This document shows, piece after piece, positions 38,217 through 48,200 of a stretch of 64,000 nt of DNA. Made by a program: the position numbers and the translations under genes. The notes below the pieces were generated by a model. The model searched no databases and was not told the DNA's origin. It saw only the letters and a program-made list of their open reading frames with translations. How positions within the stretch are numbered: the stretch's first letter is position 1; the number at the start of each line of letters is the position of its first letter. Origin of the DNA: Bacteroidales bacterium UBA2287 (lineage in GTDB: Bacteria; Bacteroidota; Bacteroidia; Bacteroidales; Tenuifilaceae); NCBI GenBank assembly GCA_002345675.1, contig DDWL01000066.1, forward strand, positions 163,191 through 227,190, read 5' to 3'.

Positions 38217-39401
38217 TTACCTTCCCTTTAATTCAAATCGAATAAGACTAGCTGCTTGCTTCGAGTCATCCTTTTTAGTAAGTAATCCAATTATTTTTCC
38301 TTTATAAAAAGCAACTTCGTTAAAACGTGGCGACAGGCTAAGGTTGTAACCATCAATATTTAGGGTCGATTCGGCGGTATGTTGCCCTTTGCTGTCGAAA
38401 GTGTATACCATGAACTTGTGGTCAACATCTTCCTCTGTAAAACGAAAAACTAGAATGTTATCGTCCGAGTCAATTAAAATATTATAGTAAAAAGGAGTGT
38501 TTTTAGGAAAGAAGTCGCTTTTGTAAACAGCGGAAATATCTTCTTTAGTAAGTTTGTTTTCAGCTACTCTCTTTTCGAGGCTTGTAGTAAACTCCTTTTT
38601 TAAATCTTCGGGATAGGCAAGCGGGGCAAAGTCGAGGTTAAATGAATTTACGAGTCTTCCTTCGGGTGAGTATATTTCAAGAGATTTTTGGGTGTTAATG
38701 CCAACCAAAATGTTACCATTGCTAAGCGCTCTAATAATTATTTCACTTCTTGTGAATGAGGGTGTAAAAGAGTAAACATAGCTAACCTTATTTACAACAA
38801 GACTAGGTTCCCAAATGTTGTCGTACTTCTTTATAATACTCTGACTTCCAGTTTCTGGGTCGATTATAGTAATAACGTATCGTACCTTTCCTTCCATTGG
38901 AACGTGTCCTACAAGTGCAATTTTATTAGCAAGTGCAATTACTTTCAGAGGCATGTAGTCTACTTTAAGAGTTTTAGCATAATTGCCATCCAAGGTAAAT
39001 AGTTTAATTTGTCCATTATGTTCGTGTGTAAAAACGTACTTGCCATTTACCACACCACCTAGGGTAGGTCGTTCTTTAAAATCGCCTTCTTCCTTACCTT
39101 TTTTTCCAAAAGTGAGAATAAGTTTACCATTAGCATCGAACTTTTGAATGGTATAGGAACTATAGTTTCCTACAAATGTGCTGCCGTCGGGGGCAACTGC
39201 AATGCTTTTGTAGCTTCCTATTGCATTCCCATGAACAATGGTGCTGTAGTCGGGAAATATTTCGTTCCAGTTTTGTCCTTGGGCAAATCCCCCTTCGGGA
39301 ACTAAATTCACGGTTCCAGTTTTGTAAATATCGAGTAAAGGTTGGCCATTTGCCTGCAGGGCAAAAGTTATTGCCACAATTAGTTGGATTATTCGTTTCA
39401 T
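38217..39401 (-). CDS. Exported six-bladed beta-propeller protein
   Basis: 394 aa. Signal peptide 1-20 (IIQLIVAITFALQANG-Q). The mature part has NHL/YncE-type propeller repeats (SYKSIAVAPDGSTFVGNYSSYTIQKFDANGKLI; GNILVGINTQKSLEIYSPEGRLV; NILIDSDDNILVFRF). It lies 58 bp after the anti-sigma gene on the same strand and may belong to the sigma-factor operon, as an envelope sensor or target. Function unknown. Confidence 0.82.
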   Translation of the reverse strand: MKRIIQLIVAITFALQANGQPLLDIYKTGTVNLVPEGGFAQGQNWNEIFPDYSTIVHGNAIGSYKSIAVAPDGSTFVGNYSSYTIQKFDANGKLILTFGKKGKEEGDFKERPTLGGVVNGKYVFTHEHNGQIKLFTLDGNYAKTLKVDYMPLKVIALANKIALVGHVPMEGKVRYVITIIDPETGSQSIIKKYDNIWEPSLVVNKVSYVYSFTPSFTRSEIIIRALSNGNILVGINTQKSLEIYSPEGRLVNSFNLDFAPLAYPEDLKKEFTTSLEKRVAENKLTKEDISAVYKSDFFPKNTPFYYNILIDSDDNILVFRFTEEDVDHKFMVYTFDSKGQHTAESTLNIDGYNLSLSPRFNEVAFYKGKIIGLLTKKDDSKQAASLIRFELKGR

Positions 39402-39459
39402 TTTATTGTTTTTTAAAAGTTAGGGTATTTGGTGGATTGGCCAATCCTGTTGTTTTCTT

Positions 39460-39939
39460 CTACTTTTTATTACATTGTTTAATAAGGTAGACGGTTTGTG
39501 TTCCTCCTTTTTCCGTAACCTCTGCTATTTCAATTACTCTCATTTGTAATAATCTGTTAGGCGATTCGAGTTGAGGATTGAATTCGTTGCTGTTTAGTGT
39601 TATCCATTGGCATTCATCAGTGCTAGTTATAGTGCTTTTGTCTTGAAAATGATAAAAGGAAAATGTAATTGCAATAAGAATCGAAGCTGCAATGCTAGTC
39701 CAAGTGGCAATATTAAAAGTTCGATTGTCTTTGCTCCTTATCTCAAAACTTTCGCTTAAGTCAACTTTAGTAAATACATCAGAGAGCATTTGCTTCCTTT
39801 TTGCAACCCTCGTTTGGCAATACGAACAGTTAGGTATATGTTGTTTAAAACTAACATTATCGTTGCCCTCCAATTCGCCATCGATAAAGGCTTGAATAAG
39901 CCATTCGTCGGGACATCCTTTATGTTTTTGAACTTTCAT
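39460..39939 (-). CDS. Zinc-binding anti-sigma factor
   Basis: 159 aa. The N-terminal ZAS motif HIPNCSYC (H-x3-C-x2-C, residues ~34-41) is preceded by IQAFIDGELEGND, typical of anti-sigma zinc fingers. A single membrane helix follows at ~75-97 (IATWTSIAASILIAITFSFYHF) with a short periplasmic C-terminus. It should hold the upstream ECF sigma factor at the membrane. The gap to the sigma gene is 43 bp, mostly the 8-bp tandem repeat. Confidence 0.88.
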   Translation of the reverse strand: MKVQKHKGCPDEWLIQAFIDGELEGNDNVSFKQHIPNCSYCQTRVAKRKQMLSDVFTKVDLSESFEIRSKDNRTFNIATWTSIAASILIAITFSFYHFQDKSTITSTDECQWITLNSNEFNPQLESPNRLLQMRVIEIAEVTEKGGTQTVYLIKQCNKK

Positions 39940-39957
39940 TTTTTTCTTTTTTACTTT

Positions 39958-39989
39958 ATCAAGTCATCAAGTCATCAAGTCATCAAGTC
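39958..39989. repeat. Tandem 8-bp repeat between sigma and anti-sigma genes
   Basis: ATCAAGTC is repeated four times without interruption (39958-39989). The stop codon of the sigma gene (39983-39985) is inside the array. Copy-number change would alter the intergenic spacing and possibly the last residues of the sigma factor. Confidence 0.9.
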
Positions 39990-40468
39990 ACCTTGTATTC
40001 ATCCTCAATCCACTTTGCAAGTTTGTCAATTGCTCTTGTTAATGTTTTTCCTACCGAAGTAAAGTTCATATTTAAAACCTGTGCCATTTCTTTATACGAA
40101 AAGCCCTGCTTATAAAGTATTACCAGTGCTTTTTCCTTTTCGTTAAGTTGCTGCATTGCCAGCCTAACTTGTTGGTTTTGAGTTTTCTTACTTGTTTCGT
40201 CGTAAGTGATAGCGTTTGTAACTTCGGAAAGGTTAGTTCCTCTGAAAAATCGTTTACTAAATTTATGGTGATTTATACACCGATTGTATGCTACGCGATA
40301 AACCCATGCTTTAGGATTAGTAACAAGGTTTTGTTTCTTGCTTTGGTTAAGTAATTCAATGAACGAATCGTGCGCAATGTCGCTTGCATCGTCAATATTT
40401 CCTGTCCAACGGTAACAGAAATTTCGAAGACTGCTAAAGTTCTCTTTGTAAAAGTTGTCTAAATCCAT
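39983..40468 (-). CDS. ECF-type RNA polymerase sigma factor
   Basis: 161 aa. Region 2 at ~5-75 (YKENFSSLRNFCYRWTG...ASDIAHDSFIELL, WVYRVAYNRCINHHK) and region 4 at ~105-155 (LNEKEKALVILYKQGFSYKEMAQVLNM, VGKTLTRAIDKLAKW). It directs transcription of an unknown regulon and is probably inhibited by the adjacent ZAS anti-sigma factor; the propeller gene downstream may be a third member of the operon. Confidence 0.93.
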   Translation of the reverse strand: MDLDNFYKENFSSLRNFCYRWTGNIDDASDIAHDSFIELLNQSKKQNLVTNPKAWVYRVAYNRCINHHKFSKRFFRGTNLSEVTNAITYDETSKKTQNQQVRLAMQQLNEKEKALVILYKQGFSYKEMAQVLNMNFTSVGKTLTRAIDKLAKWIEDEYKVT

Positions 40469-40665
40469 TTTGCTAAAATCAAGTATAAGACAATCTCGAT
40501 TGCACTTTGTGACATTTCGGCTAAAATTAAATGTTTAGTACAAAGTAAAAGTTGTTTTTCAACTTAATTGAGTGTTGCCATTAATTATCTTTTGTTTAGT
40601 TGTAGCCAATGCCATACGAGCCCGCAGACATTACCTTTTTGGGGAATCCTAAAGCTTTTTTTTTG

Positions 40666-40673
40666 TATATTTG
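40666..40673 (+). promoter_or_regulatory. -7 box immediately before the GNAT-like gene
   Basis: TATATTTG fits TAnnTTTG and ends 4 bp before the ATG at 40678, so transcription would start at or next to the start codon and give a leaderless mRNA. No well-placed TTG is seen at -33. Confidence 0.45.
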
Positions 40674-40677
40674 TAGC

Positions 40678-41208
40678 ATGACAAAAAAGAAAAACATAGG
40701 GTTGGATTTCGTTGTCGATAAACTCACTAACTCAATTGAAAACATTGTAACAGGTGATAGTTTCTCGACTGAAATTTCTGTTGTCACAAGAGAGGACCTT
40801 AAATTGACCACAAAGAAAAATGGTTGGGTTTTTAATTGGCTAACTGAATTTAAACAACCTGAAAGAGAGGTTTTTAAACTGACTATCGTAAACAATCCGA
40901 ATGTTATTCAAGGATTATTGAGCGTGCAAGTAAAATCGGACCACGTTTATATGCACCTAATTGAAAGTGCACCATTTAACAAAGGCAAGACAAAAATGTA
41001 TGCTGGAGTACCAGGGAATTTAGTTGCATTTGCCTGTAAACTTTCTTTTCAAAGGGGGCACGAAGGAAACTTAGCCTTTATTTCAAAAAGCCAACTAATT
41101 AAACACTACGAAGAAACATTAGGTGCAATTCACTTTGGCGGTAGATTGATGATTATTGTAACGAAAGCTGCGCTTAAGCTTATTGACAGATACTTTAAAA
41201 ACCAATAA
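40678..41208 (+). CDS. GNAT-fold-like protein coupled to a 56-aa ORF
   Basis: 176 aa from the ATG at 40678 (the frame is open 23 codons further). The C-terminal half has the look of a GNAT acetyltransferase: GVPGNLVAFACKLSFQRGHEGNLAF in the motif A position and KHYEETLGAIHFGG as the closing helix. The classic Q/RxxGxG/A loop is not exact, so activity is uncertain. The stop is followed after 2 bp by the ATG of a lysine-rich 56-aa ORF. The two-gene layout with a small charged partner resembles a toxin-antitoxin or modifier pair; that reading is inference. Confidence 0.62.
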   Translation: MTKKKNIGLDFVVDKLTNSIENIVTGDSFSTEISVVTREDLKLTTKKNGWVFNWLTEFKQPEREVFKLTIVNNPNVIQGLLSVQVKSDHVYMHLIESAPFNKGKTKMYAGVPGNLVAFACKLSFQRGHEGNLAFISKSQLIKHYEETLGAIHFGGRLMIIVTKAALKLIDRYFKNQ

Positions 41209-41210
41209 AA

Positions 41211-41381
41211 ATGAAAACAAGAAAAAAAGAATTGGATGTGGATTTTATTGGAAGTCAAGAACCTTTAACAAGTTCTGAAGAAAAAGCTTTAAGTGAATTC
41301 TTTAAAAAAAATAAAGAAATAAAAAAACAGAAATCACTTAGACTAAGAAGAACGACCAAAAAGGTAACGACCGAAATATAA
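41211..41381 (+). CDS. Small charged protein, partner of the GNAT-like gene
   Basis: 56 aa, beginning MKTRKKELDVDFIGSQ and containing EPLTSSEEKALSEFF then a lysine/arginine-rich tail. The DFIGSQ-x-PLT-x-EEKALSEFFKK pattern looks like a recurrent small-protein type, not random sequence. It starts 2 bp after the preceding stop codon, so it is translationally coupled. No DNA-binding motif is recognisable. Function unknown; a regulatory or antitoxin-like partner is possible. Confidence 0.6.
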   Translation: MKTRKKELDVDFIGSQEPLTSSEEKALSEFFKKNKEIKKQKSLRLRRTTKKVTTEI

Positions 41382-41551
41382 AATACAGCGTGTCGGGGGG
41401 ATAGGAACGGAGTTCCAATTCCCAGCGCAAAACACACCCTCAGTCTTTAATGTATTAAAATACATTTCATGTCGAACGAAGCGAGACAACTTTAGATAAC
41501 AAATTATTTACGTTTGTATAGTAGTTGAATAAATCGTAATAATTATAACAT

Positions 41552-41968
41552 ATGGAAACCTCCCGTATAGTTTACCTCGGACAGCTTCGTACCGAAGCCG
41601 AGCACGTTCGCTCAGGAAATATAATAGTTACCGATGCCCCAGTCGACAATCAGGGAAAGGGCGAGTTCTTTTCGCCAACCGACCTTCTGGCAACATCGCT
41701 AGGTGTATGTATGCTAACAATTATGGGTATTTCGGCTCAAACCCATGGATTCGATATTGACGGAACAAAAATTTCGGTTACAAAAGTTATGGGAACCAAT
41801 CCCCGTAGGGTGGTTGAGGTAATTGTTGAGTTAACTTTTCCGCATAATAGCTATAGCCAAAAGGAGCGAAGGCTCCTTGAACTGGCAGCCAAGGAATGCC
41901 CCGTTGCCAATAGCCTTCACCCCGACCTAAAGCAAACCATTAAATTTAATTTCCTCCAATCCGTCTGA
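41552..41968 (+). CDS. OsmC family peroxiredoxin-like protein
   Basis: 138 aa, typical OsmC/Ohr length. The two family cysteines are in LLATSLGVCMLTIMG (~50) and AAKECPVANSLHPD (~122). OsmC proteins reduce hydroperoxides using these cysteines. The stop codon lies inside a GTCTGA-type palindrome (41958-41992), so the last few residues are encoded by the repeat. Single gene. Confidence 0.92.
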   Translation: METSRIVYLGQLRTEAEHVRSGNIIVTDAPVDNQGKGEFFSPTDLLATSLGVCMLTIMGISAQTHGFDIDGTKISVTKVMGTNPRRVVEVIVELTFPHNSYSQKERRLLELAAKECPVANSLHPDLKQTIKFNFLQSV

Positions 41969-42071
41969 TCGCTCAAAGCGGTCTGACGGATTAGTGAAAG
42001 AATTTAAACGGATTGGTGAAAGAACTTTGCGACCTTTGCGTAAATCTTTGCGTCCGATAGTTATCGGACCT
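41958..42071. repeat. Palindromes at the 3' end of the osmC-like gene
   Basis: An inverted repeat AATCCGTCTGATCGCT...GCGGTCTGACGGATT (41958-41992) of the GTCTGACCGCT family overlaps the stop codon. A GTCCGATAGTTATCGGAC palindrome (~42052-42069) of the CCCGATA family follows, within a run of CTTTGCG words. Confidence 0.65.
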
Positions 42072-42134
42072 TTGCGGTTAAATCTTTACAGCCCCTTAAA
42101 AGTCAAATTATTATTACAAACAATGTTTAAACAC

Positions 42135-44870
42135 TTACTTCGTATATTTTGTAATAATATTCAAAAAATCTTCGCGGTTTATGGGTTTCGAAATGTAGTC
42201 GTCGCAACCAGCTTCTTTAGCCATATCCATATCGCTTCGCATTGCGTAAGCCGTTTGGGCAATTACAGGCAAATCCTTTCGAATCTTTTTAATTTCTCGG
42301 GTTGCCTCGTAGCCATCCATTACGGGCATTTTAATATCCATAAGCACTATGTCGAAGGTTGACTGTTCTCGAACTAAATCAACAGCCTCTTTACCATTTA
42401 CAACCCATGTTAGCGATGCGTTTACTTCGAGCAGCAGTTCCTTTAAGTAGTAAAAATTTACTTCGTTGTCCTCGGCAATCAGAATTTTTATTTTTCTATT
42501 GCTTGTTGCTGGGTTGGTTTGAAGCCTTGCTTCTTCTTGCTTTTTAAAGTCGGACTTGGAGTAGGGTATGGTAAAGTAAAATGTTGAACCAGCATTTAGT
42601 TCCGATTTTACGCTAATTACTCCTCCCATTTTATTCACAAGGGCTTTCGAAATTGCCAAACCCAACCCTGTGCCACCAGCAATTCGGGTAATGTCAGTTT
42701 CAACCTGCCGAAATCTGTCGAAAATTTGCTGGAGCATATTTGGAGGTACCCCAATTCCCGAGTCTTCAACGTAAAACTCCAGCATTCCATCTTTTAGCGA
42801 GTACCCAAAGTTTACAAACCCTTTTTGTGTAAACTTAAATGCGTTACCAAGTAAGTTCGATAGTATTTGCCTTAGCCTTGTACCATCGGCAATTATTTGG
42901 CTTTGTGCATTGCTTAACTCCATCGAAAACGAAAGTTGAAGCCTAAGGCTATCGGCCTTTGGTTTAAATAGTAAGAACTGCTCGTTTAGTATTTCGTTTA
43001 TGTTTATTTCCGATGGTGAAAGAGTTATTTGGTTCGACTCAATTTTCGATATGTCAATTAAGTCGTTAATAATTGCAAGTAGCTGGTTGCCGCAATTTTG
43101 AATAATGCCAACGTACTCGCCTCGTTCGCCTTCGTGTAAATCGGTATTAAGGAGCAGCTGCGAAAAACCAAGTATGCCGTTCATTGGTGTACGCACCTCG
43201 TGGCTCATATTGGCAAGGAATGCCGATTTCAGCTTGTCGTTTTCTTCGGCTCGTTGATTTGCTGTAAGAAGTTTTGCGTTAATATCTCTAATTCGGTTGT
43301 TGGTTTCAATAAGTTCCTCATTTAGTGCGTAATACTCCTCATTTTGTTTTTTAAGCTTAAGCTCGTTTTCCTGAAGCAGCATTTGGGTTAACTTCCGTTC
43401 GGTAATGTCTCTCATAATGCCGAGCACAACAACATCGCCTTTAAAGCCAAGCGATGCTGTGGTAACTTCAACTTCGCGGGTAAGGCCTTGTGGGGTTCTT
43501 ATTTGAAGTTCGTACTGGTTTGGAATACTCTTTCCCTCGAGCCTGTCCTTGTAGCGCTGCTCTACCATTTGCTTGCTCTTTTCGGTAAGCAGGGCGTTAA
43601 AGTCGAACCCTTCGGCCATAAGTTGCTCGGGGCTAAAGCCTGTTATTTGCGAAAACCTATTGTTAACATACTCGTAGCGTCGATTTCGCATAAGGTAAAT
43701 TCCATCGAAAGCATTGTCGACAAGGCCACGGAACTTTTCTTCGCTTTGGCGAAGGGCGTCCTCGGTTTTTTTTCGCTCTGTTATATCGGTCGATATGCCA
43801 CAAAGGGCAATGGCTTTGCCATTTTCGTCGCGAACCACCCAGGTTCGGCTATCGAGTATAACCTCTTCACCGTTCTTATTAAAGTTAATTACTTCGCCAC
43901 GCCATTCGCCATTGGCAAGGGTTTTTTGGAGTATTTCGAGTTGCGACGCCCCCTTTTCGGTGTTCTCGCCATAAATAATTGGCATGTTGCCAAGGAGCTG
44001 CTCCTTTGTTTTGCCAGTTAGCCTTGTTTCGGCGTCGTTAACGTAAATTATTTTTCCGTTTAAATCGGTTGCAGTTATTAAATCGCCAATTTGGTCGAGT
44101 AGCGAAGCCTGAAAATGCAGCTGTTCGTCAACACTTTTCCGATCCGAAATATCAATAATAATTCCCTCGAGGGCAATAAGTTCGTTCGATTTGTTGAAAA
44201 TCCCAAGACCTTGTTCCCGTACCCATTTTTCGGTTCCGTTTGCTGTAATTATTGGGTACTCGTCGATAAATACTTCGTGGGTTACCAGCAAATTTTGCCA
44301 CTTATCCCAAATCCGTTCGCGATGCGCAGGATGAATTAAGTCGCTAAACGACAATTTGTTATTGTTAACTAAGTCCTCTGGTTTATATCCTGTAAGGTCG
44401 TAGCAGTGATGGCTAAGGTACTCCATGGTCCAGTTCTTGTCGCTTTTGCAGCGATAAACTACACCGGGTAAATTATGTAAAAGGGTATTGTGAAAACGCT
44501 TATGCTCGGTAAGTTCATCTTTTATTTGCTTATGCTTACTAAGGTTAATGGCTTGAACTAAAAATGTTACTTCGTGCTCATGGTTTAAAGCGCTAATATG
44601 AAGTTCGAGAAAAACGAGCTGGTTGTTGCTGTTTATAAATTCAATGTCTATGGGATCAATAAAACCAGAATGCTTTTGATTAAGCGTGTTGCCTAAGCTC
44701 TCCTTGTAGGAAAGGGAAATATAGCTGTAGAAACTTTTACCAACTAGTTCGGCTTTCGAATACCCAAGAAGATCGCAAAATATGCTGTTTATATCGTTAA
44801 TGCTCCCAGCTATTGATGCTATTAATGAAGCTGTTGGAAGCTGATGAATGGATACTGAAAAATTACTCAT
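42135..44870 (-). CDS. Hybrid PAS sensor histidine kinase
   Basis: 911 aa, no membrane segment. Four PAS/PAC units (~10-120, 125-245, 250-370, 375-495; SDRKSVDEQL, TERKKTEDAL, TERKLTQMLL endings), a coiled-coil signalling helix (NEEYYALNEELIETNNRIRD), HisKA with His557 in MSHEVRTPMNG, HATPase (DSGIGVPPNM, GGTGLGLAIS; ~660-775) and a C-terminal receiver (~795-911) with Asp845 in LMDIKMPVMDG and Lys in YISKPI. A cytosolic sensor of redox, ligand or light signals through PAS. No output regulator adjoins it. Related to the next two kinase genes through a shared linker and kinase core. Confidence 0.93.
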   Translation of the reverse strand: MSNFSVSIHQLPTASLIASIAGSINDINSIFCDLLGYSKAELVGKSFYSYISLSYKESLGNTLNQKHSGFIDPIDIEFINSNNQLVFLELHISALNHEHEVTFLVQAINLSKHKQIKDELTEHKRFHNTLLHNLPGVVYRCKSDKNWTMEYLSHHCYDLTGYKPEDLVNNNKLSFSDLIHPAHRERIWDKWQNLLVTHEVFIDEYPIITANGTEKWVREQGLGIFNKSNELIALEGIIIDISDRKSVDEQLHFQASLLDQIGDLITATDLNGKIIYVNDAETRLTGKTKEQLLGNMPIIYGENTEKGASQLEILQKTLANGEWRGEVINFNKNGEEVILDSRTWVVRDENGKAIALCGISTDITERKKTEDALRQSEEKFRGLVDNAFDGIYLMRNRRYEYVNNRFSQITGFSPEQLMAEGFDFNALLTEKSKQMVEQRYKDRLEGKSIPNQYELQIRTPQGLTREVEVTTASLGFKGDVVVLGIMRDITERKLTQMLLQENELKLKKQNEEYYALNEELIETNNRIRDINAKLLTANQRAEENDKLKSAFLANMSHEVRTPMNGILGFSQLLLNTDLHEGERGEYVGIIQNCGNQLLAIINDLIDISKIESNQITLSPSEININEILNEQFLLFKPKADSLRLQLSFSMELSNAQSQIIADGTRLRQILSNLLGNAFKFTQKGFVNFGYSLKDGMLEFYVEDSGIGVPPNMLQQIFDRFRQVETDITRIAGGTGLGLAISKALVNKMGGVISVKSELNAGSTFYFTIPYSKSDFKKQEEARLQTNPATSNRKIKILIAEDNEVNFYYLKELLLEVNASLTWVVNGKEAVDLVREQSTFDIVLMDIKMPVMDGYEATREIKKIRKDLPVIAQTAYAMRSDMDMAKEAGCDDYISKPINREDFLNIITKYTK

Positions 44871-45230
44871 TTTAGTAACAGTCGATTGTTTTTTAACGGT
44901 TACAATTTAAGAAATGCAAAAGGTTGCTAAATGTTTATAATGATGATATATATCCCCCAGAATTATTTTATCGAACTTGTAAGTGTAAAGTGCTCATATG
45001 CAAGCAATACTGTGTGAGTGATTTCTATCACCATTTGTATAGTATTAAATATATTACATTTTATAGGTTGTAAGTTGTTGAAAAGTAGGCGAATGCAGTA
45101 GTTGTGTTTAAGCTGTGTTCCTAATACCTTAAACAGTTGTATTGTTAAAAAGTCGACTTTGCAAATTGAAAAAAAACTATATTTGGTAAGGCGTATTCTC
45201 CAATTTAACAGTATGAAAAGTATTGGATTG

Positions 45231-45266
45231 TTTGATGTTTAGCCTGATATTTACACGTTACCTTTG
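45231..45266 (+). promoter_or_regulatory. Promoter of the 1244-aa hybrid kinase
   Basis: TACCTTTG (45259-45266) matches TAnnTTTG, with TTTG at 45231-45234 about 24 bp upstream. It places the transcript start a few bases before the ATG at 45279 and argues against the in-frame TTG at 45264. In the rest of the 44871-45278 gap I see no repeats or ORF. Confidence 0.5.
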
Positions 45267-45278
45267 AAATGTTCTTTT

Positions 45279-48200
45279 ATGGAATCAGAAATTACTAGTA
45301 TCGAAGCACTTCGGAGAAGAATAGAGAACCTAATAAAAGGTTCAAAAAACGAAGTCTTTGAATTAAATAATTTAACCCTCAATGAAATTGTTGATGAAGT
45401 AGTTATTTATTCAAGTAAGCATTATCAGCAATTTGTAGTTAGCGATCGAATTTTTAATCATGCCCTCGATATGCTTTGCATTGCAGGATACGATGGCTAC
45501 TTTAAAACCTTAAACCCCTCTTGGTCAAAAGTATTGGGTTGGAGCACTGAGGAAATGCTGGCTAAGCCGTGGATTGAGTTTGTTCACCCCGACGACCGCG
45601 AATCTACTTTAAATATTAAATCGGTTTTAACTAATGGGGAAGAAATTTACCAGTTCGAAAACCGCTATAAATGTAAAGATGGTTCCATAAAATGGCTTTC
45701 ATGGAACTCGTATCCATACCCCGTCGAAAATATTATGTTTGGTGTGGCAAGAGATATAACTTTTAAAAAGAATGCCGAGGAAAACCTTTTAAAAAGCGAG
45801 CTAAAACTTAAGAAGCAAGTTGATGAGTACACAGCCTTAGCCGAGGAGCTAAACCAGTCGAACGAGGAGCTTCGCAACATAATGGACGAGCTTACCGAAA
45901 GCAACCTTCGAACAAGTGCACTGGTTGCCGCCAACCCCGACTTAATGTTTGTATATAGTCGCCAAGGCGAATTTCTCGATTACCATACTCCAAGACCCGA
46001 TTTACTTCTTTTAAAACCCGAAAATTTTTTACATAAAAGGGTTGGCGATGTTCTCCCCGAGTATTTAGCCAAACTTAACCAAGAGGCTATTGATAAACTT
46101 TTTGAAACGGGTACTGCACAAACTTATTCGTATTCGCTTGAACTTAACGGCACCCTATCGCATTTCGATGCCCGTATGGTTAAGTACGGAAAAGATAAAG
46201 CCTTAGCTATTGTAAGAGATATTACAACACAAAAGCAGGCCGAAATTGCCATTGCCAAAAGCGAGGAGAAATTTCGATTGCTTGTTAAAAACTCGTCCGA
46301 CACAATCTCTATTTTAACCGCCGAGGGTAAGCAAAAATACATTAGCCCTGTTGTTGAACGGGTTACTGGGTATAAAGTTGAGGAACTATTAGGAACTCGA
46401 ATCGACGAAGTTATCCATCCCAACGATTTACAATCGGTAATGGAGCATTGGCAAGAATTGCTTGCAAATCCACAAAAAATTCAAACTTCACAGTATCGCC
46501 ATATTCATAAAACCCAGGGCTGGGTTTACCTCGAGGCTGTAGGTCAAAATTTTTTAGCCGAGCCTTCGGTCAATGGCATAGTGCTTAGCGTACGCGATAT
46601 AAACGAACGAAAAAAAGCTGAACTTGAGCTACAGGCTAGCGAAGAGAAGTACCGCTTGCTATTTGAAAATATGACCCAAGGCTTTGCCCTTCACGAAATA
46701 ATTGTCGACGAAAATAGTAATCCTTGCGACTACCGATACCTGAGTGTTAATCCGGCATTCGAACAGATTACAGGGTTAAATTCCTCAAACCTTATTGGGA
46801 AAACGGTACTTGAAGTGTTGCCAAATATCGAGGTCAACTGGATTGAAACCTACGGTAAAGTAGCTCAAACGAAGCAGGCTATTAGGTACGAAAACTTTTC
46901 GGCTGAACTTAGTAAGTATTTCGATGTAAATGCTTTTTCACCTAAAAAGGGGCAATTTGCAGTTGTTTTCTCCGACATTACTATGCGTAAACTTGCTGAA
47001 GAAAAAGTTAACAAACTTTCGAAGGGCATTGAGCAAAGCCCAGCCATTGTTGTAATTACAAACACAATGGGCGAAATTGAGTATGTTAACCCACGGTTTA
47101 CGGAGGTTACAGGTTACTCATTAAAAGAAACTGTTGGTCAAAACCCTCGAATTCTTAAGTCGGGACATCATAATACCGAATTCTATCAGAATTTGTGGAA
47201 TACAATTTCAAGCGGAAGCGATTGGCGAGGAGAGATTTTGAATAAGAAAAAGAATGGCGAAGAGTACTGGGAGTCGGCGCTTATTTCGCCTGTTAAAAAC
47301 GAAAAGGGCGAAATAAAAAATTACATTGCCATTAAGGAGGATATAACAGAACGAAAAGAAACGTTAATTGCTCTCGAGCAAAATAATCAGCTAATTAATG
47401 CAATGCTCGACAACCTGCCTGTTGGAATTTTTATGATCGATTCAAAAACTGGGAAACCTCTTATTGCCAACGAGCATGCAAAAAAACTTATGGGACGAGG
47501 CATAATTAACGATACAAATGTCGACTCGCTTGCCGAAGTTTATAAAGCATACATTGCTGGCACAAACGAACCATACCCAACCAGCAAAATGCCCATAGTT
47601 CAGGGCATTAGGGGTGTTGTTTCGTATATTGACGATTTGGAGGTTGAGCATCCCAATGGCAATAGGGTTTTGCTCGAAATTTTTGGAAGCCCATTAACCG
47701 ATAGTGCTGGTAATATTTGGGCAAGTTTAGTAGGCTTTCACGATATTACCGAACGTAAAAAGGAGCAGGAAGCGCTTAAACTTAGCGAATTTGTTTTAAA
47801 GGAAAAAAACGAAGAGTACTTGGCGCTTAACGAGGAACTGGTTGAAAGTAATAACCGAATTAGTAATATTAACACCGAACTTATTGCTGCTCGCGAAAAA
47901 GCCGAGGAAAACGATATGCTTAAAACAGCCTTTTTGGCAAATATGAGCCACGAAATACGCACTCCCATGAATGCAATTATTGGTTTCTCGGAGGTGCTGC
48001 TTAAGCCAACCCTTTCTGACGAAAAGCAAAAGTTTTTTACCAGCGTACTTAACGAAGCCTGCCAGCAGTTGCTCACTGTTGTTAACGATGTTATCGATAT
48101 TGCTAAAGTAGAAACCAAACAGGTAAAACTTTATAAAGGCGAGGTCGACTTAAATAAGCTGCTGCAAAAATCGCACTCCATTTACTCAGCAATTGCCCAG

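Noticed and set aside
42000..42547. Plus-strand frames of 122 and 62 aa opposite the hybrid kinase
   Set aside because: They lie antisense to the receiver and HATPase domains and show no domain of their own.
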